Shown here: positions 41,146-50,555 of the stretch, piece after piece
How the letters are laid out: every line of letters begins with the position of its first letter
How positions within the stretch are numbered: the stretch's first letter is position 1
Assembly: GCF_013285385.1 (NCBI RefSeq)
Contig: NZ_CP054212.1
Location: 744,001-808,000 of the forward strand
Source: Paramixta manurensis
GTDB taxonomy: Bacteria; Pseudomonadota; Gammaproteobacteria; Enterobacterales; Enterobacteriaceae
Length of the DNA stretch: 64,000 nt
Direction: 5' to 3'
Notes under the pieces: model-generated
Databases searched by the model: none
Seen by the model: only the letters and a program-made list of their open reading frames with translations
Told to the model about the DNA's origin: nothing
Position numbers and translations under genes: made by a program

Positions 41146-41223
41146 TTCGCTCGCCGTTCAGGCGAGAGAAACGCCGTTGGTTTTGCAGCAACGCCGAAAC
41201 CGTGAAAGCCTCTCCAAGAGAGA

Positions 41224-41877
41224 CTATTGCGGCGACGGCGTACTCTCATCATCCTCATCTTCCTTCACCGGATTACTGGCCGTCAGCAAAAACGGCGACT
41301 GCTGCCAACGCGTACGCCGATCGCGCAGCAACGTCCGGCTCAAAATAATGCCAATCGCCAGCGCCAGCAACATCATCAAACGCAACACATTGGTGGTATT
41401 GTCCACCTGACGCGCATCGGTCACCAACACATGCGTATCCAGCGTCACGCGCAAAAAACCGAGCGGCCCATCGCGATTGGCCAACGGTTGAACTATCTGA
41501 TGGTTGAAGTAGCTACCGGCGCGTTTACCGTCCAACGCTAACCGATCACGCACGCTTATGCCTTCGCCGCTGGTGGCGATCTGTGTACCGTCGGCGTCAT
41601 AAACCGCCGCGTCGAGAATACGGCTATGATCGGTCATTTGCTGCAACAGCGCTTCGATCTGCGCGCGGTTATCGTCGCTATTGTCCATCAATGGCGTTAG
41701 GCTAAAGGCGACCTGTTTGGTCAGCGTGCGCGCCAGATCCTCGACCTGCCCGGACCGCGCCATTTGGTGACCCATGCTGAACCATGAAGCGCCCTGCATC
41801 AACACCACCAGCAGTGCCAGGCAAATCAGCACAATGACCGTGCGATGCAGACGAAATTTCAGTTTGGCTTTAGCCAT
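41224..41877 (-). CDS. smp: Inner-membrane protein Smp/YtjB (AhpA family)
   Basis: 217 aa. After a short basic N terminus there is a transmembrane helix (VIVLICLALLVVLMQGASWF), a periplasmic domain with RIFILDAAVYDADGTQI-like sensor features, and a second helix (MMLLALAIGIILSRTLL). The cytoplasmic tail is charged. It resembles membrane virulence/SerB-adjacent proteins of enterobacteria with no defined activity. It is divergent from serB, as in E. coli. Confidence 0.88.
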   Translation of the reverse strand: MAKAKLKFRLHRTVIVLICLALLVVLMQGASWFSMGHQMARSGQVEDLARTLTKQVAFSLTPLMDNSDDNRAQIEALLQQMTDHSRILDAAVYDADGTQIATSGEGISVRDRLALDGKRAGSYFNHQIVQPLANRDGPLGFLRVTLDTHVLVTDARQVDNTTNVLRLMMLLALAIGIILSRTLLRDRRTRWQQSPFLLTASNPVKEDEDDESTPSPQ

Positions 41878-42005
41878 CTTTAACCTTCAAACTTTGTGAA
41901 CAGGGCCGCGCCTGTTTTCGACACTTTATGTTGCCAGAAGCGCGGCTTACAAGGTAGCCTCTTGCGTGGTTTTATCGTGGTTAAAATGTCCTTACAGGAG
42001 CTGTA

Positions 42006-42983
42006 ATGCCTAATCGTCTGACCTGGTGCGATCTCCCTTCCGATGTCTCTCTCTGGCCGGGGCTACCCCTTTCACTGAGCGGTGATGAAGTCATGCCGCT
42101 GGATTACCGTGCCGGGCGTACCGGATGGCTGCTGTACGGGCGCCAGCTTGATAAACAGCGGTTGACCGATTATCAGCACCAACTTGGCGCGGCGATGGTG
42201 ATTGTCAGCGCCTGGTGTGTGGATGACTATCAGGTTATTCGCCTGGCGGGCTCTCTGACGCCGCGTGCCAGCAAATTAGCGCATCAGGCTGGGCTGGATG
42301 TCGCGCCGCTCGGTAAAATTCCACATCTGAAAACGCCTGGTTTGCTGGTGATGGATATGGACTCAACCGCGATTCAGATTGAATGTATTGATGAAATCGC
42401 CAAACTGGCGGGGTGCGGCGAGCGTGTCGCAGAAGTGACCGAGCGCGCAATGCGTGGCGAGCTGGATTTTTCCGCTAGCCTGCGTGAGCGCGTGGCGACA
42501 CTGGCTGGCGCCGACGCCGATATTCTACGTCAGGTGCGCGACCAGATGCCGTTAATGCCCGGCTTAACCACATTAGTACAGAAATTACAGGCGTTAGGAT
42601 GGCAGGTGGCGATTGCCTCCGGCGGCTTTACCTGGTTTGCCGAATACCTGCGCGATAAACTCCATCTCGCCGCGGTGGCCGCCAATGAATTGGTTATCCG
42701 CGACGGTAAATTAACCGGCGAAGTGTATGGCCCGATTGTGGATGCGCAATATAAAGCGGATACGCTGTTAAAATTAGCCGATAAGTTTGACATCGCCGCC
42801 GGGCAAACTGTTGCCATTGGCGACGGTGCAAATGACCTGTTAATGATTCAGGCATCGGCGTTGGGGATTGCCTATCACGCGAAGCCGAAAGTCAATGAAC
42901 AGGCTGAAGTGATCATCCGTCATGCGGATTTAATGGGGGTATTCTGTATTCTCAGCGGCAGCCTGATCCACGAAGAGCGTTAA
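42006..42983 (+). CDS. serB: Phosphoserine phosphatase
   Basis: 325 aa. HAD-superfamily enzyme of the last step of serine synthesis. The nucleophile motif is MDMDSTAIQIECIDEIA; the other HAD motifs are IASGGF (Ser) and AIGDGANDLLM. The N-terminal about 110 residues form the regulatory-type domain of the enterobacterial enzyme. The ribosome binding site is CAGGAG. It is followed 13 bases later by radA, forming a serB-radA-nadR transcript. Confidence 0.97.
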   Translation: MPNRLTWCDLPSDVSLWPGLPLSLSGDEVMPLDYRAGRTGWLLYGRQLDKQRLTDYQHQLGAAMVIVSAWCVDDYQVIRLAGSLTPRASKLAHQAGLDVAPLGKIPHLKTPGLLVMDMDSTAIQIECIDEIAKLAGCGERVAEVTERAMRGELDFSASLRERVATLAGADADILRQVRDQMPLMPGLTTLVQKLQALGWQVAIASGGFTWFAEYLRDKLHLAAVAANELVIRDGKLTGEVYGPIVDAQYKADTLLKLADKFDIAAGQTVAIGDGANDLLMIQASALGIAYHAKPKVNEQAEVIIRHADLMGVFCILSGSLIHEER

Positions 42984-42996
42984 CTAAGGAATTACT

Positions 42997-44379
42997 TTGG
43001 CAAAAGCGGTAAAACGCGCCTTCGTATGCAACGAATGTGGCGCAGACTATCCGCGTTGGCAGGGGCAATGCAGCGCCTGCCACGCCTGGAACACCATTAC
43101 TGAAGTACGCCTCGCCGCTTCACCGACGGTGGCGCGCAACGAGCGGCTGGCAGGTTATGCGGGCAGTGCCGGAACCAGCCGCGTGCAAAAATTGTCGGAA
43201 ATCAGCCTCGAAGCCTTGCCGCGCTTCTCCACCGGTTTTAAAGAGTTTGACCGCGTGCTGGGCGGCGGCGTAGTGCCGGGGAGCGCCATTTTGATCGGCG
43301 GTAACCCTGGCGCCGGGAAAAGTACGCTGCTGCTGCAAACGCTGTGCCGCCTGGCGCAGGAGATGAAAACGCTGTATGTCACCGGGGAAGAGTCCCTGCA
43401 ACAGGTCGCGATGCGGGCGCATCGCCTTGGGTTACCGGCAGACAACCTGAATATGCTGTCAGAAACCAGTATTGAGCAAATCTGCCTGATCGCCGAGCAA
43501 GAACAACCCAAATTGATGGTGATTGATTCTATTCAGGTGATGCATATGGCGGATATTCAATCTTCACCCGGCAGTGTGGCGCAGGTGCGTGAAACCGCCG
43601 CGTATCTGACGCGCTTCGCGAAAACGCGCGGCGTGGCGATTGTGATGGTGGGGCATGTGACGAAAGATGGCTCACTGGCCGGCCCAAAAGTGCTGGAACA
43701 CTGTATTGACTGCTCGGTGTTGCTGGACGGCGATGCAGATTCGCGTTATCGCACCCTACGCAGCCATAAAAACCGCTTCGGGGCGGTGAATGAACTGGGC
43801 GTATTCGCCATGACCGAGCAAGGCATGCGCGAAGTCAGCAACCCGTCGGCGATTTTTCTCTCACGCGGCGATGAAGTGACCTCCGGTAGTTCGGTGATGG
43901 TGCTGTGGGAAGGAACACGCCCACTGCTGGTAGAAATCCAGGCGCTGGTTGATCACTCCATGATGGGCAATCCGCGTCGGGTTGCGGTTGGTCTTGAACA
44001 AAACCGGTTGGCGATTCTGCTGGCGGTGTTGCATCGCCACGGCGGCTTGCAGATGGCCGATCAGGACGTGTTTGTCAACGTGGTCGGCGGGGTAAAGGTG
44101 ACGGAAACCAGCGCCGATCTGGCATTGATGTTATCGATGGTTTCCAGCCTGCGTGACCGACCGTTGCCGCAGGACTTGGTGGTGTTTGGCGAAGTTGGGC
44201 TGGCAGGGGAAATCCGCCCGGTACCCAGCGGGCAGGAGCGTATTTCGGAAGCGGCGAAGCACGGGTTCCGTCGCGCCATCGTTCCGGCGGCTAACGTACC
44301 GAAAAAACCGCCGGAAAATATGAAGGTCTACGGCGTGAAAAAACTGGCGGATGCGCTGGCGATTTTGGATGATTTATAG
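42997..44379 (+). CDS. radA: DNA repair ATPase/branch-migration protein RadA
   Basis: 460 aa from TTG 42997 (AKAVKRAFVCNECGADY), the same start point and length as in E. coli. The domains are in the normal order: a C4 zinc finger (CNECG...CSAC), a RecA-like ATPase with Walker A GGNPGAGKSTLL, the RadA-specific KNRFGAVNELG motif and a C-terminal Lon-protease-like domain. It processes recombination intermediates. Confidence 0.97.
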   Translation: MAKAVKRAFVCNECGADYPRWQGQCSACHAWNTITEVRLAASPTVARNERLAGYAGSAGTSRVQKLSEISLEALPRFSTGFKEFDRVLGGGVVPGSAILIGGNPGAGKSTLLLQTLCRLAQEMKTLYVTGEESLQQVAMRAHRLGLPADNLNMLSETSIEQICLIAEQEQPKLMVIDSIQVMHMADIQSSPGSVAQVRETAAYLTRFAKTRGVAIVMVGHVTKDGSLAGPKVLEHCIDCSVLLDGDADSRYRTLRSHKNRFGAVNELGVFAMTEQGMREVSNPSAIFLSRGDEVTSGSSVMVLWEGTRPLLVEIQALVDHSMMGNPRRVAVGLEQNRLAILLAVLHRHGGLQMADQDVFVNVVGGVKVTETSADLALMLSMVSSLRDRPLPQDLVVFGEVGLAGEIRPVPSGQERISEAAKHGFRRAIVPAANVPKKPPENMKVYGVKKLADALAILDDL

Positions 44380-44404
44380 CGGGTAGCCTTAGGGAGGGCA
44401 GTTC

Positions 44405-45637
44405 ATGTCGACATTTGAGTATTTGAAAAACGCGATCCGCCAACAGGGGCATACCCTGCAACAGGTCGCCGATGCCAGCGGCATGACCAAGGGCTATCTG
44501 AGCCAGTTGCTAAATGCCAAAATCAAAAGTCCGAGCGCGCAAAAACTGGAAGCGCTGCATCGCTACCTGGGGCTGGAGTTCCCGCGCCGTGAAAAAACCG
44601 TCGGCGTGGTGTTTGGCAAGTTTTATCCGCTGCATACCGGCCATATTTACCTGATCCAGCGCGCCTGTAGCCAGGTTGACGAACTGCATATCGTGATGGG
44701 CTACGATGAACCGCGTGACCGTCAACTGTTTGAAGATAGCGCGATGTCGCAGCAGCCCACTGTGAGCGATCGGCTCCGTTGGCTGTTACAGACCTTTAAA
44801 TACCAGAAAAACATCCGTATTCATGCCTTCAATGAAGAGGGAATGGAACCCTATCCACACGGGTGGGATGTCTGGAGCACCGGCATTAGCGCGTTTATGG
44901 CGCAGCAGGGGATCGCGCCAAACCGGGTCTATACCAGCGAGGAGCTTGATGCCCCGCAGTTTCTGGCCCATTTGGGTATTGAAGCGGTGGTGGTCGATCC
45001 GCGCCGCTCTTTTATGAATATCAGCGGCGCGCAGATACGTCAGGATCCATTCCGCTACTGGGAATATATCCCCACCGAGGTCAAACCGTTTTTTGTGCGT
45101 ACCGTGGCGGTGTTGGGCGGAGAATCCAGCGGCAAGTCAACGCTGGTGAACAAGCTGGCGAATATCTTTAACACCACCAGCGCCTGGGAATATGGCCGGG
45201 ATTATGTGTTTTCACACCTCGGCGGCGATGAGATGGCGCTCCAGTATTCTGACTACGATAAAATTGCGTTAGGGCAGGCGCAATATATCGATTTTGCGGT
45301 GAAGTACGCCAATAAGGTGGCGTTTATTGATACCGATTTTGTCACTACGCAGGCGTTTTGCAAGAAATACGAAGGACGTGAACATCCCTTTGTGCAGGCA
45401 TTGATCGATGAATACCGTTTCGATCTGGTGATCCTGATGGAGAACAATGTGCCTTGGATCGCGGATGGTTTACGCAGCCTCGGCAGCTCGGTTGATCGTA
45501 AAGAGTTCCAGAACTTGCTGGTGGCGTTGTTGGAAGAGAACCAGGTGGATTACGTTCATGTCGAAGAGAACGACTACGATGCGCGCTTTCTGCGCTGCGT
45601 TGAGCTCGTAAAGGCGATGTTAGGGGATCAACCCTAG
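44405..45637 (+). CDS. nadR: NadR: NAD regulator, NMN adenylyltransferase, nicotinamide riboside kinase
   Basis: 410 aa trifunctional protein. An N-terminal helix-turn-helix (HTLQQVADASGMTKGYLSQL) represses NAD biosynthesis genes. A nucleotidyltransferase domain has GKFYPLHTGHIYLIQRA. A C-terminal kinase domain has Walker A LGGESSGKSTLVNKL (about 236). All three domains look intact. It ends the serB-radA-nadR group; a hairpin follows. Confidence 0.97.
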   Translation: MSTFEYLKNAIRQQGHTLQQVADASGMTKGYLSQLLNAKIKSPSAQKLEALHRYLGLEFPRREKTVGVVFGKFYPLHTGHIYLIQRACSQVDELHIVMGYDEPRDRQLFEDSAMSQQPTVSDRLRWLLQTFKYQKNIRIHAFNEEGMEPYPHGWDVWSTGISAFMAQQGIAPNRVYTSEELDAPQFLAHLGIEAVVVDPRRSFMNISGAQIRQDPFRYWEYIPTEVKPFFVRTVAVLGGESSGKSTLVNKLANIFNTTSAWEYGRDYVFSHLGGDEMALQYSDYDKIALGQAQYIDFAVKYANKVAFIDTDFVTTQAFCKKYEGREHPFVQALIDEYRFDLVILMENNVPWIADGLRSLGSSVDRKEFQNLLVALLEENQVDYVHVEENDYDARFLRCVELVKAMLGDQP

Positions 45638-45644
45638 AGGCAGG

Positions 45645-45670
45645 GAAGGGCTGGATGCTGCCAGCCCTTC
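45645..45670. terminator. Hairpin between convergent nadR and the reductase gene
   Basis: Perfect 10-bp stem GAAGGGCTGG / CCAGCCCTTC with a 6-nt loop (45645-45654 with 45661-45670). No T-run follows, but its position between converging genes suggests a shared terminator. Confidence 0.6.
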
Positions 45671-45677
45671 AGCAAAC

Positions 45678-46679
45678 TTAGTACGCAATCACCACTTTGC
45701 CGCGCATATGACCTTCCAACACGCGTTTATGCGCTTCATTCAGCGTCTCTACACTCAGCCCTTGCAAGGTTTCATTCAGCGTAGTGGTTATTTTCCCGGC
45801 ATCCAGTAACCCGGCCACCTCATCCAGAATTTCTCCCTGCCGTGCAATATCCGGCGTGGTATACATGCTGCGGGTATACATAAATTCGAAATGCAATGCG
45901 GCGCTTTTCAGTTTTAACTGATCCATGCTCAGCGGGTGTTCATTTTCAACAATGGTACAAATATGCCCCTGCGGCGCAATCAGTTGGCTCATCGCCTGCC
46001 AGTGTCCATCGGTATCGTTCAGACAGAAAATATAATCAACCTGCTTAATTCCCTCTTTTTCCAACTCGCCGACCATATCCTGATAATTCACGATCAGGTC
46101 AGCGCCGCGATCGCGGCACCATTGCGCCGAGTCAGGACGTGAAGCGGTGGCAATAATTTTTACCTTGCTATGTAGCTTAGCGAAAGGGATCGCCAGCGAA
46201 CCGACGCCGCCTGCGCCGCCAACGATCAGCAGGGTTTGATCTGCGGTTGCTTGCTGCAGATTTAAGCGCTCAAAAAGGCCTTCCCAGGCGGTTAGCGCGG
46301 TGAGCGGAATGGCCGCCGCCGCTGCCCAGTCCAGCGATTTCGGTTTATGACCGACAATACGCGCATCAATCAGTTGATGGGTACTGTTACTGCCCGGACG
46401 GGTAATATCTCCGGCGTAATAGACTTCATCGCCAGCTTTAAAGCCGCTGACTTTACTGCCGGTTTCCAGCACCACGCCGCTGGCATCCCAGCCGAGGATA
46501 CGCGGCTGTTGCAGACCATTTTTCTGCGCGCCTTTATGTACTTTGGTATCCACCGGGTTGACCGAGGCGGCTTTCACTTCAACCAGCAGGTCATATTCAC
46601 CGGGCGTCGGTTTTTCCGGCTGAATTTCAATAAACTGTTGCGGTTTTTCAGGATTGATCGCGATGGCTCTAATATTCAT
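45678..46679 (-). CDS. Zinc-type alcohol dehydrogenase/quinone reductase family protein
   Basis: 333 aa medium-chain dehydrogenase/reductase. The N-terminal catalytic domain includes VKAASVNPVDTKVHKG and ILGWDASGVV. The Rossmann domain has VGGAGGVGSLAIPFAKL, an NADPH-type pattern. The zinc-ligand cysteines of classical alcohol dehydrogenases are missing, so it is closer to zinc-free quinone or enone reductases. It is divergent from a LysR-type gene 98 bases away, which is its likely regulator. Confidence 0.85.
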   Translation of the reverse strand: MNIRAIAINPEKPQQFIEIQPEKPTPGEYDLLVEVKAASVNPVDTKVHKGAQKNGLQQPRILGWDASGVVLETGSKVSGFKAGDEVYYAGDITRPGSNSTHQLIDARIVGHKPKSLDWAAAAAIPLTALTAWEGLFERLNLQQATADQTLLIVGGAGGVGSLAIPFAKLHSKVKIIATASRPDSAQWCRDRGADLIVNYQDMVGELEKEGIKQVDYIFCLNDTDGHWQAMSQLIAPQGHICTIVENEHPLSMDQLKLKSAALHFEFMYTRSMYTTPDIARQGEILDEVAGLLDAGKITTTLNETLQGLSVETLNEAHKRVLEGHMRGKVVIAY

Positions 46680-46777
46680 GGGGCTTCTCCTTAATAGATA
46701 GCCTTAGTGTAGAACCTTCCGACTAAGGTGATAAGATGGACAATGAATCACACAGTGTTCATGTAAGGTGAACAATA

Positions 46778-47671
46778 ATGTTTAAACGATTACAGGATAT
46801 GGCGCTGTTTGCGCTGGTGGCGGAATGCGGTAGTTTTACCGCGGCGGCGCGACGGGCGGGATTGCCGAAATCCAGCGTCAGTCAGCGCATTAGCCAGTTA
46901 GAACAAACGCTGGGCCTACGTCTATTGAACCGCACCACGCGTCAGCTTAACCTGACGTTTGCCGGCGAGCGCTACCTGATCCATTGTCAGGAGATTATGC
47001 AAGCCAGCGAACGGGCGGATCAGGCCATTGAACGATTGCGCGCCAATCCCAGTGGTCGCCTGCGCATCACCAGCCCGGCCGGAATTGGCGCGACCTTGCT
47101 GGCACGTTGCAATGCGGAGTTTCAGCGCCGGTTTCCCGATGTGACGCTGGAAGTGTCGGTGTCTGATGATATTCGCGATCTGGTGCAGGAGGGGTTTGAT
47201 GTGGCGCTACGTACCGGTAAACCGCAGGACTCTTCATTAATTGGCCGTCGCGTGGGGTATTGTCAACGCCAATTGGTGGCCTCTGCGCACTACCTGGCGC
47301 AGCATCCGGCAATTGAGCATCCTCAACAACTGGCTGAACACCGCTGTATTGCGCATCGCGCCTGGACGGAATGGCTGCTAAAACGCCAGGACGCCTATTA
47401 TCGCTGGTTGCTGCCACCTTCCCATCTGACCGATAACCTGGTTTATGCGCGTGAATGTGCGCTGGGTGATGCCGGAATTACGCTGTTACCGCGTTTCTTA
47501 ACACATGATTTGCTTGCGCAGCGGCGGTTGGTGGAAGTGTTGCCGGAGTGGGAAGTGGAGGGGAATGAACTGTGGCTGGTCTATCCGGGACGGAAATTAA
47601 ATTCACCGGCGCTGGCGACCTTTGTTGATTTCGCCTTACGTTCGCCGGTGTTTACTGAGTTTTATCGTTAA
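46778..47671 (+). CDS. LysR-type transcriptional regulator
   Basis: 297 aa. The N-terminal winged helix (SFTAAARRAGLPKSSVSQRI, then LEQTLGLRLLNRTTRQL) and an effector-binding domain from about 90 on are intact. It is divergent from the reductase gene; the 98-bp gap probably contains the shared operator. The inducer is unknown. Confidence 0.9.
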   Translation: MFKRLQDMALFALVAECGSFTAAARRAGLPKSSVSQRISQLEQTLGLRLLNRTTRQLNLTFAGERYLIHCQEIMQASERADQAIERLRANPSGRLRITSPAGIGATLLARCNAEFQRRFPDVTLEVSVSDDIRDLVQEGFDVALRTGKPQDSSLIGRRVGYCQRQLVASAHYLAQHPAIEHPQQLAEHRCIAHRAWTEWLLKRQDAYYRWLLPPSHLTDNLVYARECALGDAGITLLPRFLTHDLLAQRRLVEVLPEWEVEGNELWLVYPGRKLNSPALATFVDFALRSPVFTEFYR

Positions 47672-47682
47672 CAAACCGAAAA

Positions 47683-47707
47683 TCAGGGCGAGGTTACCTC
47701 ACCCTGA
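47683..47707. terminator. Inverted repeat between convergent LysR gene and ettA
   Basis: TCAGGGCGAGGT and ACCTCACCCTGA form a 12-position stem with one mismatch and a 1-nt centre. It is a probable bidirectional transcription end. Confidence 0.5.
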
Positions 47708-47720
47708 AGACGGCAGAAAC

Positions 47721-49388
47721 TTACTTCGCCATACGCTTATATTTCATGCGTTTCGGCTCCAAAGCCTCCGCGCCCAGCGTGCGTTTTTTGTACTCTTCAT
47801 ATTCGGTAAAGTTACCTTCGAAGAATTCAATTTTACCTTCATCTTGATAATCCAGAATATGGGTCGCGATACGGTCAAGGAACCAACGGTCATGCGAAAT
47901 AACCATGGCGCAGCCAGGGAACTCCAGCAGGGCGTTTTCTAGCGCACGCAGCGTCTCAATATCCAAATCGTTGGTCGGTTCATCCAGCAGCAGCATGTTT
48001 CCGCCAACCTGCAGCAGTTTTGCCAGGTGCAGACGACCGCGCTCACCACCAGACAACTCGCCAACGTGTTTACCCTGGTCAGTCCCTTTGAAGTTAAAAC
48101 GGCCAACATAAGCGCGGCTCGGCATTTCGGTGCTGCCAATGCGCATAATGTCCTGGCCGCCAGAGACTTCTTCCCAGACGGTTTTGCTGTTGTCCATTGA
48201 GTCACGGAACTGATCGACCGAGGCCAGTTTCACGGTTTCACCGAGATCGATGGTGCCACTATCGGGTTGTTCCTGTTCCGAAAGCATACGGAACAGCGTT
48301 GATTTACCGGCGCCGTTAGGGCCGATGATGCCAACGATCGCCCCTTTTGGGATAGCGAATGACAGATTATCGATCAACACGCGATCGCCGTAAGACTTGG
48401 TCAGATTAGTGACTTCCAGCACTTTGTCACCCAGACGCGGCCCCGGTGGAATAAACAGTTCGCTGGTTTCATTACGTTTCTGATATTCGGTGCTGTTCAA
48501 CTCTTCAAAGCGTGCCAGACGGGCTTTACCCTTCGACTGACGGCCTTTTGCGCCTTGACGCACCCACTCCAGCTCTTTCTCAATCGATTTACGGCGTGCC
48601 GCTTCTGCTGAGGCTTCTTGCGCCAAACGCTGATCTTTCTGCTCCAGCCATGAGGAGTAGTTACCTTCCCACGGAATCCCTTCGCCGCGATCCAGCTCCA
48701 GAATCCAGCCCGCCACGTTATCCAGGAAGTAACGGTCATGGGTAATGGCCACCACGGTGCCTTCGAAATCGTGCAGGAAGCGTTCCAGCCAGGCGACGGA
48801 TTCGGCGTCAAGGTGGTTGGTCGGTTCGTCAAGCAGCAGCATGTCTGGCTTTTCCAGCAGCAGACGGCAAATGGCGACGCGACGACGTTCACCACCGGAT
48901 AAATTAGCGATTTTGGCATCCCAATCTGGCAGGCGCAGCGCATCGGCGGCGCGATCCAGTTGCGTATTCAGGTTATGACCGTCATGCGCCTGGATAATCT
49001 CTTCCAGCTTACCTTGCTCGGCAGCCAACTTATCAAAATCGGCATCCGGCTCGGCGTACAGCGCATATACTTCATCAAGACGTTTCAGCGCGCCAACTAC
49101 TTCAGCCACCGCTTCCTCGACCGATTCGCGTACCGTATGCGCCATATTGAGCTGCGGCTCCTGCGGCAAGTAGCCAATTTTGATACCAGGCTGAGGACGC
49201 GCCTCGCCTTCAATATCTTTATCAATACCGGCCATAATGCGCAGCAGCGTTGACTTACCGGCACCGTTCAGGCCCAGTACGCCAATTTTCGCGCCAGGGA
49301 AAAAACTGAGAGATATGTTCTTTAAAATGTGTCGCTTCGGCGGAACCACTTTGCCGACGCGATGCATGGAATAGACGAATTGAGCCAC
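47721..49388 (-). CDS. ettA: Energy-dependent translational throttle protein EttA
   Basis: 555 aa from the GTG at 49388 (AQFVYSMHRVGKVVPPKRH), matching the E. coli start and length; the longer frame to 49439 is not supported. It is an ABC-F ATPase with two cassettes: Walker A GLNGAGKSTLL with signature LSGGERRRV, and GPNGAGKSTLFRM with LSGGERGRL. The linker contains the arm region (KGRQSKGKARLARFEELNS). It binds the ribosomal E site and gates elongation according to energy charge. Confidence 0.96.
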   Translation of the reverse strand: MAQFVYSMHRVGKVVPPKRHILKNISLSFFPGAKIGVLGLNGAGKSTLLRIMAGIDKDIEGEARPQPGIKIGYLPQEPQLNMAHTVRESVEEAVAEVVGALKRLDEVYALYAEPDADFDKLAAEQGKLEEIIQAHDGHNLNTQLDRAADALRLPDWDAKIANLSGGERRRVAICRLLLEKPDMLLLDEPTNHLDAESVAWLERFLHDFEGTVVAITHDRYFLDNVAGWILELDRGEGIPWEGNYSSWLEQKDQRLAQEASAEAARRKSIEKELEWVRQGAKGRQSKGKARLARFEELNSTEYQKRNETSELFIPPGPRLGDKVLEVTNLTKSYGDRVLIDNLSFAIPKGAIVGIIGPNGAGKSTLFRMLSEQEQPDSGTIDLGETVKLASVDQFRDSMDNSKTVWEEVSGGQDIMRIGSTEMPSRAYVGRFNFKGTDQGKHVGELSGGERGRLHLAKLLQVGGNMLLLDEPTNDLDIETLRALENALLEFPGCAMVISHDRWFLDRIATHILDYQDEGKIEFFEGNFTEYEEYKKRTLGAEALEPKRMKYKRMAK

Positions 49389-49592
49389 GTTGAAAAGAGC
49401 CTCTTGGAGTCTGTGTTGTCGTTGGGGCGAACCGCCCACTCAGATGACGAAGTTTAGCTGTTTTCCCTGCTTAATCACAGCTGATAACCCGATGATTATT
49501 CTGTATCCGACGTGTTTGTGGCATAAGCGTTTGATTTATGCGCATCCCAATGTCTATGCTGATTTTTTTACCGCCAAACCGGGAGGGTAACG

Positions 49593-50540
49593 ATGCGGGT
49601 GCTGATTGCAGCAGATGAGAACCAGTGGGGCGAGATTATTGCGCAATTGCGCACGGCGCTGCCGGATGTTGAATTCGTCGCCTCGGCGCATCAGGCCACA
49701 CAGAGCCTGGCGGGGTTTGAGGTGCTGGTACCCGGCATGAGCCGCGTCGACGCCGCGTTGCTGGCGACATCCGACCGTCTGCGGTTAATTCAGCAGGCGG
49801 GCGCCGGGATGGAGCGGATTGATATTGACGCCGCCGGGCAACGCGGCATCGCGGTCGCTAATGTCCCCTCGGAAAGCTCAGGGAACGCCGATGCGGTGGC
49901 GGAGCTGGGCGTATGGATGATCATCGGCCTGGCGCGGCAGACGTGGACGCTACCGGCTCAATTTGCCGCCCAACGCATGGGAGAACCTATCGGGTTGGGG
50001 CTGACCGGCAAAACTGTCGGGTTAGTCGGGCTGGGCGGCATCGGGCAGGCATTAGCCGCCAGGCTAACGGCATTCGGCGTGCGGCTAATTGGCGTCAAAC
50101 GCCAGGCCGATGCTGAGTTTGCCCGTCGGCATCAGCTTGACTGGCTGGGAACCATGGAACAGTTACCGGAACTGCTGGCGCAGGCGGATTTTGTGGTATT
50201 AAGCCTGCCGGAAAATGCGCAGACACACCATATTATTGACGCGCAAGCCCTGGCGCAGATGCCGCCGGGACGTTTTCTGGTCAATCTGGGGCGCGGTGGT
50301 TTGATTGATAAAAACGCACTACTGGCCGCGCTGGAAAGCCAGCATCTTGCTGGCGTTGGGTTGGATGTTTTCTGGCAGGAACCGCCGGACCCGCTCGACC
50401 CGCTGTTTCACTATCCGGTCATCGCCACGCCGCATATTGCCGGCGTTACCGATATTTCTCAGCGCGGCAATGTGGACATAATGTGCGAAAACTTACGGCG
50501 GCTACGTGATGGAGAAACGGTGCTTTACCGCCAGATTTAG
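49593..50540 (+). CDS. D-isomer-specific 2-hydroxyacid dehydrogenase
   Basis: 315 aa. The NAD-binding motif is VGLVGLGGIGQALAARL. The catalytic Arg, Glu and His lie in NLGRGGLIDK, DVFWQEPPDP and IATPHIAGVTD. It probably reduces a 2-oxoacid such as glyoxylate or hydroxypyruvate; the precise substrate is not evident. It begins 205 bases after the divergent ettA start and ends 15 bases before the convergent deoQ stop. Confidence 0.85.
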   Translation: MRVLIAADENQWGEIIAQLRTALPDVEFVASAHQATQSLAGFEVLVPGMSRVDAALLATSDRLRLIQQAGAGMERIDIDAAGQRGIAVANVPSESSGNADAVAELGVWMIIGLARQTWTLPAQFAAQRMGEPIGLGLTGKTVGLVGLGGIGQALAARLTAFGVRLIGVKRQADAEFARRHQLDWLGTMEQLPELLAQADFVVLSLPENAQTHHIIDAQALAQMPPGRFLVNLGRGGLIDKNALLAALESQHLAGVGLDVFWQEPPDPLDPLFHYPVIATPHIAGVTDISQRGNVDIMCENLRRLRDGETVLYRQI

Positions 50541-50555
50541 CCCACGGTTTGCCGG

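Noticed and set aside
48497..48943. 148-codon minus-strand frame within ettA
   Set aside because: Same strand, shifted frame of ettA with Cys/Trp/Ser-rich composition; a frame shadow.
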